From Rhipicephalus microplus (taxonomy: Eukaryota > Arthropoda > Arachnida > Ixodida > Ixodidae), in contig NC_134700.1 of the NCBI RefSeq assembly GCF_043290135.1, positions 162,595,553 through 162,659,552 on the forward strand: DNA of 64,000 nucleotides. Reading direction: 5' to 3'. The notes beneath the pieces are model-generated. The model searched no databases. It saw nothing but the letters and a program-made list of their open reading frames with translations, and had not been told where the DNA came from. The position numbers were made by a program, and so were the translations under genes. Shown here one piece after another: positions 33,119 through 46,562 of the stretch; within the stretch, counting starts at the first letter, position 1; the number at the start of each line of letters is the position of its first letter.

Positions 33119-35590
33119 AGCACATCATTGCTGCACGCATTTCACAGCCGTCACAAGATTGGTCCAAGAAACGTCGTTCTTCAACCGCAACCTCGTAATG
33201 CAGTTTTCCCACGACGCCTTCTGCGGGTCCCCAAGATGGTCTGAGTGACAACTCGCTTTCACAGCGTTGTTCTACCATGCATCTATAGCACGAAACGACA
33301 AAGTCGACACGTATGATCAGCCATGCGTTGCATGTACGGTAGAAGTGACAGCTCTGGAAAATAGCAGCAACGGCAGCAACGGCCACACCTCCGAGAAACG
33401 CGACAGCTGAACAGAATGCGCCACTCTGTGATCTTCAATGCCGTAGAAGCTCAAAGAAGTGCGATATCACGTTTCTCAGCCACCGCCGTTGACCTAGACG
33501 TCAAAGCGACATTCTGTGTTGCGCCAGGCTCGTTTTTCAAGATACAAACACGGCTTATATGCAATTTTGAATCGAGCATTTTGATTATGTTACTTAATGT
33601 TTATTTCTCGCTTATAATAAAAAACAAAATAAATATGATTGAATAAAGGATTGTATATGACACGGGGGACAGCGAATAAATGCGACATTTTTCACAATTC
33701 CTATATTTTATTGTTTTGACACGAAGGAAAAAAAGGTTAACATGGCATATGCTGTCACAGGAATCACTGTGTTTTGTTCTTAGCGCCCTTTAGTTCTTTA
33801 ATGACACCTTGACGATTCGAAGTACAATGAGATAAAAAATTTTATTCAAATCTTTGTTTATCATCACCACAATTACTGGCTCATGCTACACTAGAAAGTA
33901 GTGGGAGGATAATTCTCGACTTTTTTTGGCAAAATATTTTCTTGTTCACCTATGTGTCTCTTAATCAGATACGTCAACAGGCAGTTCTCTTCGGTGGCTT
34001 CATACGTCTTCAGTTCTGACTGAGTGACCCAAAAGCCTCGTTAGTCTGTGTGAAATGAATGAGCTTAGGAAAAAACAAACACGCAGCACACCGGCATAGT
34101 TAACACACATGACGCAGACTATAAAAATATTTAAATCCCGATAATGTTTGCGGCGAATTACAAATAAATCTATGCAATAGTAGTAATTGCCACAGCTGAT
34201 ACCATGGCACATACAGTGCAATGGTAGAATGTGTCATTACTACCTGTAGCGATGAGGCATGCGCAATAATTAATGATCAAACAATATGTTCGATTGTCGA
34301 AGAAAGCTTTAATCAGAAATAGTGCGTAAGACTGAATTATGCGGTTTGATGCTACGATTGAATGAACTAGTCTGACAACAAGTAGCCGATCTGTAGAAAC
34401 AGTATTTAATATCCTTCGGCAAAAACTTCTTAGACAAAGTGATTCCTGTACAGGGTAAAAGACAGTAACAATACTATGTGTTCGATAAGAAGAAGTTAAG
34501 ATATAGAGCCCATTATTCTACATTGTGTAAATTATTATGCTTCTCGCAAAGAACTTTTTCAAGGAACAAAGTTGTTTAGATAAGTAACCAATATCATTCT
34601 TAAAAGTATTAGGCCCATGACCAACATAAAAATTTGGAAGGCTTCCTTCGCATTCTACTAAAAGTTTGCAACTGAAAGTATCACAAAGATAGAAAATAAA
34701 TAAAAACTCATCGCTCACATTGCTCATTAACAGGTGGCACTGGTTATATATTCCAGCATATTTTGTAACTTTTTATGGTATGTAGCACTTGGTTCTTCGA
34801 ACACGACCGTGTGGCAAGGAGGAAACATTGCAAGTGTCTGGAAAGCACTCTCACATCATCTTGGTGAACTCGTGTTACACGTTTATGTAACCGTCGCGAG
34901 CACATTTATGTTTCGTAAGATGTTATGTTCACTGAACATTTCTTTGTAGTGAAGTGTCGATGCTTAGTGTGTGAGTGTTTGTCCATGCCCGTAAATGTGC
35001 AGTTCTGTAGTTCTCCAGTGCTTTATGATGACAGCTTGTGCAACGGTTGAAAAGTAGCAGCACCACTTAGAGCCACCGGTGTTCCTTATATACACATTTT
35101 ATATATGTAAGAAAATAGCTGTTCTATTCCTACATGGGCCTTTGCATGTAGTACGTGTACAAGCATACTTTATTTTGTTCCTATTTTATGTTAAGTAAGG
35201 CTAAAACAGAGTAATTGATTTCCTGTTTATCATACATATGCATTTACACGAAAAAAGTGCACCTTTTGTTTTCTTGTGAATTTATAATGTCGGTGGCATT
35301 TCTTTCTTCCTCGTACATAGAAACTACTTGTATTAGGCGCAGCATGTAAATAAGTGAGCACCAGGCTTTGCAAATCAAATCAAACTACTCGGTTTGACGT
35401 TAGAAAGTAGCGGACGTAGTCAGGAATTAGGTTTAAATTTTTCAAAACGCATAATTCCTTGCATACGTACTAATTTCCGTAAGCTATCGTCTCTTTTTTC
35501 CATAGTGAGGCTTTATACCGACCGCAAGCTGAAAACAACCTCCGAGCACGAGCAGATTACCCACGACATCCGGCACAACTATCGAAAGAT
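33119..35590. other. Unassigned AT-rich sequence
   Basis: Only short chance frames on both strands. No repeat or RNA recognised. Confidence 0.4.
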
Positions 35591-35592
35591 GT

Positions 35593-35593
<1 letters not shown>

Positions 35594-35643
<50 letters not shown>

Positions 35644-35695
35644 ACGCACACGCACACGCACACACACGTGTGTGTGTGTGTGTGTGTTTGGATCA

Positions 35696-35753
<58 letters not shown>
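35594..35753. repeat. Compound (CA)n-(TG)n-(TA)n microsatellite
   Basis: A CA tract (about 35595-35667) runs straight into a TG tract (to 35688), which is its inverted complement, then after a 10-bp gap a pure TA tract (35699-35753). Open frames of Ile-Tyr, His-Thr or Val-Cys repeats here are artefacts. Confidence 0.95.
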
Positions 35754-35755
<2 letters not shown>

Positions 35756-36546
35756 ACCAGCTCATCCACTGAGCATTTGCGGTGGTCTGTCACGCTTACC
35801 AGCTGTGACAATTGCAGTTAAATGACAAATGACCATAAAACTGGAAACAAGTAAGACCAATGGCTATGTGTAAACCAGCAAGGCGAGGAACAAAAAAACA
35901 AGTCTCACATAAGGTGAAAATGTATCACAATGCCTGCGACGGCCTTTGAGAGACTCCACCTCTAAAACACGCAGGAGAAAGCGCACGTGTCCGGAAAGTT
36001 CAAGGAGATAAAAATTGAGTCACTGGGCAATGTCTTGTAGTCCACAGCCCAGCGCCACGCTTCGGTGCACTTAGTTTTTTTTGCCTACGACGACTACGAC
36101 GACATTGCTCCTGAGCAGTTGCGCAAGAAACGCACTGCATCTTCGGTGCCAGTCGCGAATGCGTGTTGGAGAAACAGTCGACCCTGTCAACGTGACCTGC
36201 AGTGCGAAGACGCCTTCGCGCCTGGTCTCGGAAAGCTTATCGCTGCTAACCTCACTGTGCTGCGCTTTAGCCATATAGACGCAGTGAAACGAATGTGCGG
36301 TCGTTTTTTTGAAAGCAAGGAAATGCCTGCTACGAAATCACTACATATATAAAGAATTTAAGAGGGGGTGGACCTTTTTGAAACGCAGCTTCACAGAGGA
36401 ATTGCACTGCCGGTGCACAGTCGCCTACACATACGTCTGGCCATGCTTCTTTCTCGAGATAGGTGCCTCATTTTTGGAAGGATAAATGGTCAGAAGCCTC
36501 CTGTGTAGGCCGAACACTATTTTTACCGCAGAGTTGAAGGTTTGTT
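35754..36546. other. Unassigned sequence
   Basis: A plus-strand frame at 36065-36352 (95 codons) is somewhat GC-richer than its surroundings but shows no motif and overlaps frames on both strands. Confidence 0.35.
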
Positions 36547-36547
36547 T

Positions 36548-36632
36548 ATGTGAGTGAGTGCGTGAGTGAGCGACTAAGAGAGTGAGTGATAGTAAGAAAG
36601 TGAGCATGTGAGAGAGTCAGCGAGTGAGAGAC
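36548..36632. repeat. Degenerate GTGA minisatellite
   Basis: gtgagtgagtgcgtgagtga and related 4-bp units over about 85 bp. Confidence 0.8.
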
Positions 36633-38599
36633 TATTATAGAGCCATGCGTAAAATTATTCAGTAGAGGATATACTTGCTTGCCGTGCTAACTTGTCTACA
36701 AGCGCGTCCATCATTTGCAAGACCAATGACGTCGCAGTTAAGGGCGCTCGTGCTATACCTCAAAGCACTACACTCGCAGATGTAGGCATTTCAATTGACT
36801 AAGGATACATATTTTTAATATTTGATGTTGGAACTTCAATCATTAGAGGGGTGACAGACATAACGTTCGTTCATCTTCTAACTTTCATCTCTACTGTAGG
36901 TAGTGACATTTACTGGTAAGTCTCCAGGAAGTAAAGTTAGTAACAGTTACTAAAGAGGCTGTGTTGTTACGACAAGCATTTAGTGTGTATACCTTCAAGT
37001 TAGTAAAAAAAACTGCTTATTAAAAGTCAAGTAGTAATATCCTAAATTGAGCGTTCTAAATGTGGTCTTAGGGTTTTCTTGACGCTGATTTAAAGGTGCT
37101 GCAAATACACACAGGAAAGCCATTCTGAGAATAATAACTTTGATCAAGAAAGCAGACATCTTTTTTTCCTGAATATCGTCATACCACTGCTCACTCGGCC
37201 TTGTTTTTCAAAGAAGATAGAGTTAGAAGCAATGTTTCAACCCAAACTTGGGGTACCGAAACACCCCAACAAGAATCGCAGTTGTAGTTGCGATGGCGAC
37301 GCAAGCCTCAACCTTTTTAGAGAAAGGCTTATATTCCTAAGCTTACTCTCAGTACAGCGTTTTTTTCCCGCGACTTACGTGAAGGTAAACACACCTGTAA
37401 TTCCTGTTCTCTCTGATTTCTCAACACATTCAGAGAAGAAAAGTTACAACACTGAAAACAGGTCAACACTTATTATCACCAATGCCACATTATCACGTAG
37501 TAAGTATCTATTTGTCTACCATCGTGGAAGCCCTTGCTTTCAGTTTTCAAGCACATACCTAACAAGAACAGTTCCTGAACTCCGCTTTGGAAGTTGGGTG
37601 AAGATATGTGGTGCACTACACGAGTGTAATTGATTGGAACAGGCTTATACCAAATGACAGAGAACCCACATTTGTGCTTGGCGACGGAAAGACTTCAATA
37701 AAAAAAAAACTAACCAACTGGCGAAATGTAAACAAGAAATGTGAGAACCGAGAGGAAGAACTATCAAAGGAGGTCAACATTTTTAAGCCACACAATGGGA
37801 TGAAACAGAATACAAACAGAAAATGTAGGTTTGCTATCAAGTACCACAATAGCGATTTTTCAGATTACGCTTCCTACCGACAGATTGATTCGCAAGCTTC
37901 AAATAAAGAGAAAGACAGAAAGAAAGTCGATCACCGAACGCATCACTTTTCTGCAACAAGAAAAAAATGTTTTCATTCTGCGTGCAGAGATTTTAGGGTG
38001 TCCCCACATAGGAGCTGAGAATAGCTAACGTAGGTCTGTAGTTTAGCCTGTAGATTTGTGCTGTCTTGGACCAGACAGGAACAGTTTTGCTTAGCTGCTC
38101 GCTATATTTGTCATTTTTCTCAGCTCTAATTGACGTATTTATATTACGGTTTCACCGTTGTTTCGATTTCACTTGGCGTGAATTGAGTCCTGCATGATAC
38201 CATCTCCTTCTTCATGAAATTTTGTCACATAACGATCTAAATAAATGATAAAACACGTTGATTTTTTGCACCGAGGTCAATCTTCAATCCTTATGAATGA
38301 AGTTACCTGAACAGTAAAACGGTGCGTCCCTACGATACCTTAATCTATAGCCGAGATTTTTACAGTAGTAAACAGAAACGCAATGCTCGTAATTTGAACG
38401 ACCATCGATGTACATATACACTTTATTTGCGCAGAAAAGCATAGGAAATCGTAAAAGGACAACAATGGCGACGTATTATCTCTCTATATCTCTCTTCATT
38501 TTTCATAGATTACACATGCGCCATCTTTCTAGCTTGAATCTACTGCTACTTCTTACGTTTGGAAGTGTTCTGGAAATGGATTTCCTATTGTGTACAATA
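36633..38599. other. Unassigned sequence
   Basis: Two consecutive plus-strand frames (37232-37633 and 37608-38018, both above 130 codons) overlap by 26 bp. Neither shows a domain, signal peptide or known repeat signature, and their Lys/Asn/Ser-rich make-up follows the AT-rich sequence. I do not call them genes. Confidence 0.35.
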
Positions 38600-38975
38600 A
38601 ATATATATCTCCCTACTTTGTCTCTGAGAAACAGAACCTTTCTCATGCGAGAAGACAATGGGACCATCAGCACCTCTCCATGCAGATGCTACTGGAGTGT
38701 CGTCCTCACCTTTCGTCGACTCACAACGCAGTGAAAGCCCTCCTGCTCGTTTTGAGGACTAGGAGCCCCTGCGAACGCCTTTGACTTTTGCCTAGTACCA
38801 TCGCTGCATACATGTCAGCCCATGTACTGGCTATTTTCTCGTCTCCTTCTCTTCTATTTTCTCTCTCAGCTTTATACTCCGTTTCCTATGCCCTCAGCAT
38901 AGGGTAGCCAACCGAGCATATGCCTGGTTAACCGCGCAGCCTTCTCTCTTGTTCTTTCTTCCAACTCACGGTATA
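38600..38975 (+). mobile_element. LINE 3' end fragment
   Basis: The frame ends with M-L-L-E-C-R-P-H-L ... V-L-R-T-R-S-P-C-E-R-L-stop at 38784, like the C-terminus of an RNase-H-bearing LINE. It is followed by a 3' UTR with ccctcagcatagggtagcc and cctggttaaccgcgcagcc. The 3' pattern matches 27275-27330. Confidence 0.5.
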
Positions 38976-40094
38976 GTGAAAGTTGTAGTTTTTGCGAGTT
39001 TTTTAAACAGTAGCACCCGTTAGTTTACTATGTAACACTTAAGTGTAGCGACAAGAGGGAAAGGACTAATGTGCTCAGGTTATTGAGATGACTGATGACA
39101 GCGTTGCACAAACATGACAAGACTGAAACCTACGGTAGCGGAAAGAGCGCGCACCTCAACCAAGTCGAGTGTCACGCTGTCCCACGTCACTGTTTTACTC
39201 ACTGTTTCATTTGCATCGCGTCTGAAATGTCATGCTCTTCCAGTACCATCCAACACGGCAGAGTGCAGCCTCCTTGTTTACGCACCACTGTGTTAAGCGT
39301 AGCTGCTACTTACTTATTTGATTAACAAATTTGGGCTTCTGCTGAATTAAAAGACAGCAGGAACGTACACTTCCCGTACCGTCTGCTGTACACCATAATC
39401 AACAAAAGCTTTGTTAGCCGTGGTACGACTACGTATTGTTTAAAGACAGCAAAAATCTTTGCAATGTTTGCACCTATATTTTTGTGTCCTATAATAACTA
39501 AAGCATCAATAAGGAAACGGATGGAGTTCATGCTATATGGTCTAAGTGAGAGCAGTGAGATTGATTGGTAATTATTCGTGCTTCAGTAAGCGTTAGTTAA
39601 CTACTGCTAGCATACCAGTAGTACTGCAATGTATGTTATCCGTTTCTCACTCCTTAATGAAAAAAATATTAAAGTTCTTTTTGGGCTATAATGGTCAGGT
39701 AACATAATATATGCTGGGACTGCACCGTTTGTGTGACTGCTTTGATTATAATTTAAATTTTTTGGTTTCACGCACCAAAACAATGATGTGTTTTTTGGAG
39801 CACGTCTTAGCAAAAAGCTCCAAAAAGTTTCACCTCCTGCATTTATTTAAAATGTAACTAAGTCTACGCAAATGAGCCTCTGGCCTTCCATCCAAATGCG
39901 ACCTTCGCCTCCGGGCTCCAAATCGTGACCTTCAGGTCACTAGCACAAGCACCGTAAAGCATGGTAAAGCCTCGTACATTATATGTGATTGGAATGAATT
40001 ATTTTCATAATTCGTAAGTGCGCGTCTTCTGCACTGCATATTTGAACAAGGAATGGCAGCACCTGTGGTGTTTCAAGCTGACGCATGGTCCTAT
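38976..40094. other. Unassigned sequence
   Basis: No supported gene or repeat. Confidence 0.4.
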
Positions 40095-40120
40095 AGTCGT
40101 TAAACCCCACATATCAATTG
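40095..40120 (+). mobile_element. Tiny SINE tail fragment
   Basis: gtcgttaaaccccacatatca matches the last bases before the (ATCA)n tail of the Ruka-like SINE; nothing more of the element remains. Confidence 0.5.
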
Positions 40121-43100
40121 TCCTATAGTGAAACGTGCTAGGACTGGCCTATTAGGAGTGTTTATATCAAGAGAGGCAACTAAAAAATCTTCCATGTCAT
40201 TGCGTAAGCAAACCGCGATAGAACTGGCTATTTGTACTGACTAATAGGCTGACATTAGTTGCTCAAACTGCATAGCAGCTTAGCTAACTTTACAAATGCG
40301 ACAAGGACCTATAGCACGCACTTGACCATGATGGAGTGAGCAACACGATGCAAATGCTTGTGTCGTGTTGCGTGCACTGTTCCCGTCTAAGTGGGCGATA
40401 ATCCATTCACAATATGCACAGACAAGCCGAAGGTACTCTTTCTGTCCCGTATAGTAAAGCTTACACGCCATAGGCAGTGCGTATGTGCCAAGCAGGTCCT
40501 AGCATAGCATATCCATGCATGCAATAGTACAGCAAGGAGGTGTGGGGGGAAGAAATAAATGAATGGAATGGGAAGTACCGATGTAATGGTTTGGACGAGG
40601 GAAAACAGGGGAAAAAGATGGGGTGAAAGAGTAAACCATAGAGAAGCCATGCACGGTATAACACAGCTAGGGGGGAGGGAACAAAAGTCGGGGTGAAGAG
40701 TGATGTGATGAAAAGAGGGGGATACTTGGAAATATGTAAAAAAACGTAATAAAGATGAAACAACACGAAGAAGATGTACAAAAATGAATAAAAAAGGATG
40801 AAAGAGAGGAAAGAGGAAGAAATAACCTAATCTGCTTCCGATAAGTTGGCGGCACTTGCTTGCCTCCTCCGCCGTTTGCTCAGATTTCACAGGCGTAAAC
40901 TAGCTTCGGCTTTTTTTTTTGCGATTGTCTTATAGGGATGTTCTAATAAAAGAACTATACCTGAGTTTATTATTTGTCATTGCCGTCATTGTCATTGGCA
41001 ATGTAATGAGGTTGTAGTTATTCTCGTTGTTGAACATGTGGTCACTTGATCTCTCAGCTTGAAAAACTAAAATATAACTTTGTCTTTATTCTTCCTGTAA
41101 AAGCTGACATTAAGAGCATAGAATATTGGTTTGTTGCCGCGTATCTTAAGAATGGTGCAATATATTGCTGTAATGACACTCACGAATAAGTCACATGCTT
41201 TGCGGTTTTATTCATACACGTTGAACGTTGTGATATAATTAACATGTTTCTAACTTTCGTAAATTAGAGCTATATAATTTTGTTCAAATCCATTATTTTG
41301 TGAAAAAGCTTTACTTTGATTGAATCAAGATGAATCGCCACAATACGTTCCCATAACTTCTCCTTTCTTGTTACAAAAACGTTGAAATGACCAAGTCCTA
41401 TGTATATATACACAGTACCTAATTGAGCTCTGTTAGCACAATGCCATAAATAACGCCCTTCAAAACAGTCGTGTTTGGTATATTTCTCTCCAATTTACTT
41501 GTGAACATACGAACGCCCTTCGTTCGCTATCAAATCGATCAGTTCCATTACGTGTTCAGCAAGTCAAACGGACTATTTAAGCAGATTGTTCTGGGCACAT
41601 ATATCTAGGTGATTTTCACTTTCAAAAACAGATTCTGTATGATTGTGTGGTTAGGTTCGCAGTGCTGTCAGTCTAAATCGGTCTTTCCGTTGTTTAAACC
41701 GGCGAGCTAATTGGAAAAGACCATTTCTTCTATAAAACATCACAGATCTCTCATTTTCTCACAATAGACTAATTTTACGCCATAGGTTAGTATACCAGGC
41801 ACCTCGTGCAACCTCTGGGATTTGAATGATCGCAAAAAATGTCGTGTTGCGCGTTCTTCCGCATGCAGACGGTTACACTTGTCTAATAACACTGCATGCA
41901 AATTTCTTATCTTTGCATAACGTAATAAATTCCGCTTTTATAAAAAAAGATTGTAACAAAATAAAAACTGATGTAGTCAAATAAGCGATGAAACGAACAC
42001 GATTTTCATCTAGGGTAGGGGAACAGAAAATTGGTCGAAATGAGTATTTTGCTTCATTTTACCTGAGCCAACAAAAAGCCAGAATTTTTACGAGATGTAC
42101 CCTTAGAAGAGGTACACGCTCTGACAAGCATCTCAAGGCATTTCGGTGGAGCTTATTCTTGGGTTATAAGACTGTGTATAGGTGTCACAAAATAAACTCT
42201 TTGTATATTGCAAAATAAATAATAAAGACCGGATAGAATTTACGTTTAATTTGAAAACAGTCTAGTCCAAAGCTCATTGCATCTGGAACATCCCTTCCCA
42301 GCTACGAAAGCATTTTGGGATTATTTTTTGTATGTAACAACCGACTAACATGGAGAACATACTTATCTTACCAGTACTGCAGCTGCTTGGCACAGCGTTT
42401 GCCCGAATTTTTTTTATTTATTCCATTTTCAACATACTGTTAACCGTTCGGAGGATTTTTACAGGAGTGGTAGCAAAAATAAAAGCACAAAAACAGGCAC
42501 ATCAAAAGTAACAACACAATTCGGTCGGAGCAACGTTGCTGAGCAAGTACAAGTTAAGTAGAAGGAAACTACATGTCTGAATAAATAGACAGTGGACGCA
42601 TTATTAATTTGATACAATTCTAAAACTCGAATCTGAATAAAATCTGAATAATTATAAACTTGGGGACGGCACCATATAAATAAAAAAACTCGACCACTCC
42701 AGTCATAGAAGCGATGAACTCTGTGAATGGTTGAATGTTCGGCGCAGCGCAGAACGCTGGATCTCCATCCTCACTGTAAACAATCCCACTTCCACTGCGA
42801 CAGGAAACTCCGCGCAAACTTTTCCAGCAACCATTTCTCAGTGTAGTAGTTTTCACGCGGCGAACCACTGTATGTACACTAGAGACGATACCGCGAATGC
42901 TTCCTGTGAACTTTTTTTCCGACCTCGTACACAAACGGTCAGCGGTACTAGCATTGCCAAGAGCCCTCGCCTGTCTGGCCTCTCTTTGCGCGTTATTTGT
43001 TTGTCGGGGAGTAGCGGATGCCTCGCCGTTGTTTCCTGCCCTTCCTATGACATCACATCAGACGCAATGGGGTGCGTATACGGTCGCATATTTGAGAAAT

Positions 43101-43267
43101 CGTCCAGCGAGACGTTTCCATCCGCCTGACTAGAGTCTCTGTTAAGCCTCTGGCAGTCCCGCAAGGGGGCGGCTGGCTCGCATCTGGGGCTTTATTCTGG
43201 CGCTGCGATGCCGACGTCGAAAACACGCGGAGCGTTATTTCGCAGCGAGAGGGTCAGCCTAACTTAT
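40121..43267. other. Unassigned sequence
   Basis: No supported gene. 40540-40830 is purine-rich and gives low-complexity minus-strand frames. 42415-42470 (ttttatttattccattttc, then ggatttttacaggagtgg) resembles the complement of a LINE 3' UTR. 42700-43250 is GC-richer with overlapping frames on both strands and no domain. Confidence 0.35.
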
Positions 43268-43540
43268 CAATTTCCGTTGCACGATGATTTGATTGATTTG
43301 TGGGGTTTAATGTCCCAAAACCACCATATGATTATGAGAGACGCCGTAGTGGGGGGCTCCGGAAATTTCCACCACCTGGGGTTCTTTAACGTGCACCCAA
43401 ATCTGAGCACACGAGCCTACAACATTTCCGCCTCCATCGGAAATTCAGCCGCCATAGCCGGGATTTATCCCGCGACCTGCGGGTCAGCAGCCGAGTACCT
43501 TAGCCATTAGACCACCGAGGCGGGGCAATCTCCGTTGCAC
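43268..43540 (-). mobile_element. tRNA-derived SINE (Ruka-like), full length with target duplication
   Basis: The minus-strand SINE spans 43287-43525 from tttgtggggtttaatgtccc to the A-box complement attagaccaccgaggcgggg, with a recognisable B-box region (gggatttatcccgcgacc). Its flanks caatttccgttgcac (43268-43282) and caatctccgttgcac (43526-43540) form a 15-bp target duplication with one mismatch. The body is close to the copy at 23625, so it inserted fairly recently. Confidence 0.9.
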
Positions 43541-46130
43541 AAACCGGCGAGACGTGGTCGCGCGTAGGGAGACAGTCTCCCTCGATGTGAGCTTTCACTC
43601 TGGACGGAAACGGCATTTCGTGAGCCTAAATGCCGAACTCTCAGATCACCACGCGCATGTGACGTGAGTTTGCTAGGCCAGCGTTTACTCGTGTACGACA
43701 ATCGCTGCGCTCAATAATATACGAATCGACGCGATGGCGAAATATTCAAACGAGTTATACGCAGTGTAAACAACTCTAAAGAAAAAGTTTCTGCACAAAA
43801 AGTTTCTGCAGCCGCGTCTTCCTGAATTGTGTTTTTTTAAAAATAAAAGTAGCTTCCTCCAACGTTACTCTTCGGAGCCGCAAAACCACATTGCATAAGA
43901 AACAATGCCCTTTCCCAACCAGATAAACGTGGTCACTGTATGACGAATTCTCTAGTTTAACAGGGGCTACATTAGGGTGATTTACCTGACCATAGAACCT
44001 TCCACGTCAACGACACGAAAGCCTTCAAGTCGATGGAAACTCAATGAACGAAAGTGGTCGAACAGCAACATTTTGACAAACTTGGCCAAGCCATTCGGTT
44101 CCTGATATGTTTCTCGTTTGAGCCAAGTCGATTCTCAAAGTAGTCATGTGTTTCTCTTTTCCTAAAACACACTTAATTAGCTATCTTGTCCTTTACATTC
44201 CTCCGTTTACCTCACCTGTCTTTCTCTCTCGTTCTCGTCTACTCCATGTGTGTGCTGCGCCTCATGTACAGAGCACCGGTAAGAAGATAAACGTGAAGGT
44301 CTACCTTTACATTTTGATATAGATAGATCAGTGCTGCATCGAATGGGAGCCATGGGAGGTAGTCACAATGTCTTGTCGTGCTCATCGCTGCAACCGTACG
44401 TTGATTTGTTTATGAATTTAGAATGGAATATGCAATCCCTTAAGTAAATTACTGGAACAAGGCGTCACTGACTAAGCGATAGGACAAAGTATAGAGCTCA
44501 AGAATAAGCGAAATTGGCTGATCGAGACACCAGAATTGCCGAACTGTGCATATTGTTAGTATGCGTTGGCATTTTCACATAACATTTACCTACAGTCATA
44601 CGAAGGCACTGGATTGTGATGTAGCTGGAGTAGCAATATTCGTAATAGTCTAACGAAATGTTTAGTTTTCCACTGGTGAAACCATGTTTTTAAAAATTAA
44701 TAAGCCAACATACCTTAATAAATCAATAAAAGCTTATTTCAAACTACTTCATAAGGCATGAGAAAGTTATAGATAAAAACTGCGGTGAGTTTTGTGCGTT
44801 TGTGTTTTTTAATTCGAATGTTGATGCTTATTCAGTATCGAAAAAAAGAGGTGGGGGTGGGAGGGGTAGAATGCGCTGCACTTTGGAAGCTATGGTTTTT
44901 TTTTTCGTCTTTTTTTGAGTGGGAGGTGTCCTTTTTGCATCTTTAAACTTGCCCCCAACATAAAAATTAGTTTGTGAGAAATACCTCTTTTATTAGGCTG
45001 CTGGATTCAGTTCTCTGATATTATCCTGGATAGTTAGAATAACTTGCGAAACCAAAGTGAGTTTATTTCCTCCTTTTATCAAGACAGAAGTTTTTGAGGA
45101 ATGGTAGCGCTATTCACTCGCGCATCTTACGCAGGGGAGCTATCTATTTCTTGGAAGGGAGATATATAAACTTCAACGTTCATTTCCGAAACCCTTGCCG
45201 ACTGCGACCGTACCATTGGGCGGACCTCTTTACACTGCGCAGCACTCTCAGTGCGAACACTTCATATTTTTTCGAGATCTTCTTCCCACGTTCTGAAAAT
45301 GAAGACTTTCTGCGAAATCCCACTTCAGCAATGCTCTTATCGAATGCACGAGGCTCACAAATCGCAACACATCCTTCATATGTTCGTCTTCGTGCAAGTA
45401 TTTTCTCGTTCCAAACGCAATGATATTTGCGATTCCTGTTCTGTGGTCCCACCTATTTCCATAGGATGAAGCGCTTAAGAAAAGATTCTTTCCTATAGCA
45501 TACTTCATTTCGTGCTCATTTTTTTTGTGTCCCACGCAAAAGCATGCGTAAACGAATGGGAGGGGGGACAACTGGGTAATTGCCTTTTCTTTTTACTTTT
45601 TGAAACAGGCGCAAATTCTGCCTCATATAGTTTGCTCAGCCAAACCTGTCCCGTCCTTATTTATTAAGCGGTGTATGCTCGTGTAGCTTTTTAACTATAA
45701 TGGTGGCCAAAATCGGAGCAAGGTCTCTTTTTTGGGGGGGTGGGGGGGCGAGGTTGTTAAAGACCGTGACGATTTCAGAAAAAGACCTATTTTTTGTTCA
45801 ATATTTCCAAGAAAGCACCCCCCTCTCCTAGAGCTGCTGGGGCGATTAGGGAGGGAGCGTAGGGCCTCTGGCCCTAGCTACGGACCTGATAAGGGCTGAG
45901 AACCACTGGCATATTGCATTTCAAGAGCTGTTTCCTTCCAACTTTTTTTTTTCGAAAAGCCTGGGCTCCAGAGACAAGGTTGTGGGAAGCACGCTATCTA
46001 TACGTTCTCATTTTCGCATCCATGGAGGTACTCGCTTACCTCGTATAGTGCACCAATGAGCAGTGAACCCCGGAGAAACTGCGGTGTAACTATTATGGAG
46101 AACCCAACACACGCATCGTCAGTATTTGCA
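43541..46130. other. Unassigned sequence
   Basis: No gene recognised. Frames on both strands at 45094-45571 overlap. G-rich runs occur at 44850-44866 and 45736-45750. Confidence 0.4.
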
Positions 46131-46562
46131 CCGTCCTTACGTGCGTCCGTCCGTGTGTCCGTCCATCCGTGTGACCATCGGTGCCTTCGTCCTTCCATGC
46201 GTCCCTCCATGCATTCGTCCATACGTCCGTTCTTCTGTCTGTCTATCCGCCCATCCGTGCAACTGCTCGCGCGGCCGTCCTTTTGTCTTTCTGTCCATCC
46301 GTCCGTCCATCCGTGCATCCGCCCCTCTGTCTGTGTGTCTATCAGTACGTCTGTCTATCTGCATGTCCATCCGTCCGTCCGTCTATCTAGTGAACATTCT
46401 AATTACAGCCATCTCACATCTTTTCATCATGCACTCATCATATACAAATGCTGCCATTGAGCGGACATTCTAAGGACCACTCTTTTGCGTATGTGCCACC
46501 GGTGGCTACCTACGCCATTGGAGGGTGGACAGACCCACACCCTAAGGAGCTTCGCCCCAAAA
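46131..46562 (-). mobile_element. Foldback-like array element, copy F6
   Basis: A minus-orientation array (about 46136-46385) of gtcc/atcc/gtct units is followed by the family's conserved flank (catcttttcatcatgcactc, then gccattgagcggacattc) and the terminal ccctaaggagcttcgcccc at 46542-46560. The Arg/Ser/Pro frames over it are artefacts. Confidence 0.65.

Noticed and set aside
37232..38018. Two overlapping plus-strand frames above 130 codons, considered as a split host gene
   Set aside because: No motif, signal peptide or convincing splice sites, and a Lys/Asn/Ser bias that follows the AT-rich sequence.
40387..40890. Minus-strand 167-codon frame
   Set aside because: Lies over a purine-rich stretch (T/C-rich on the reading strand), with several overlapping frames and no domain.
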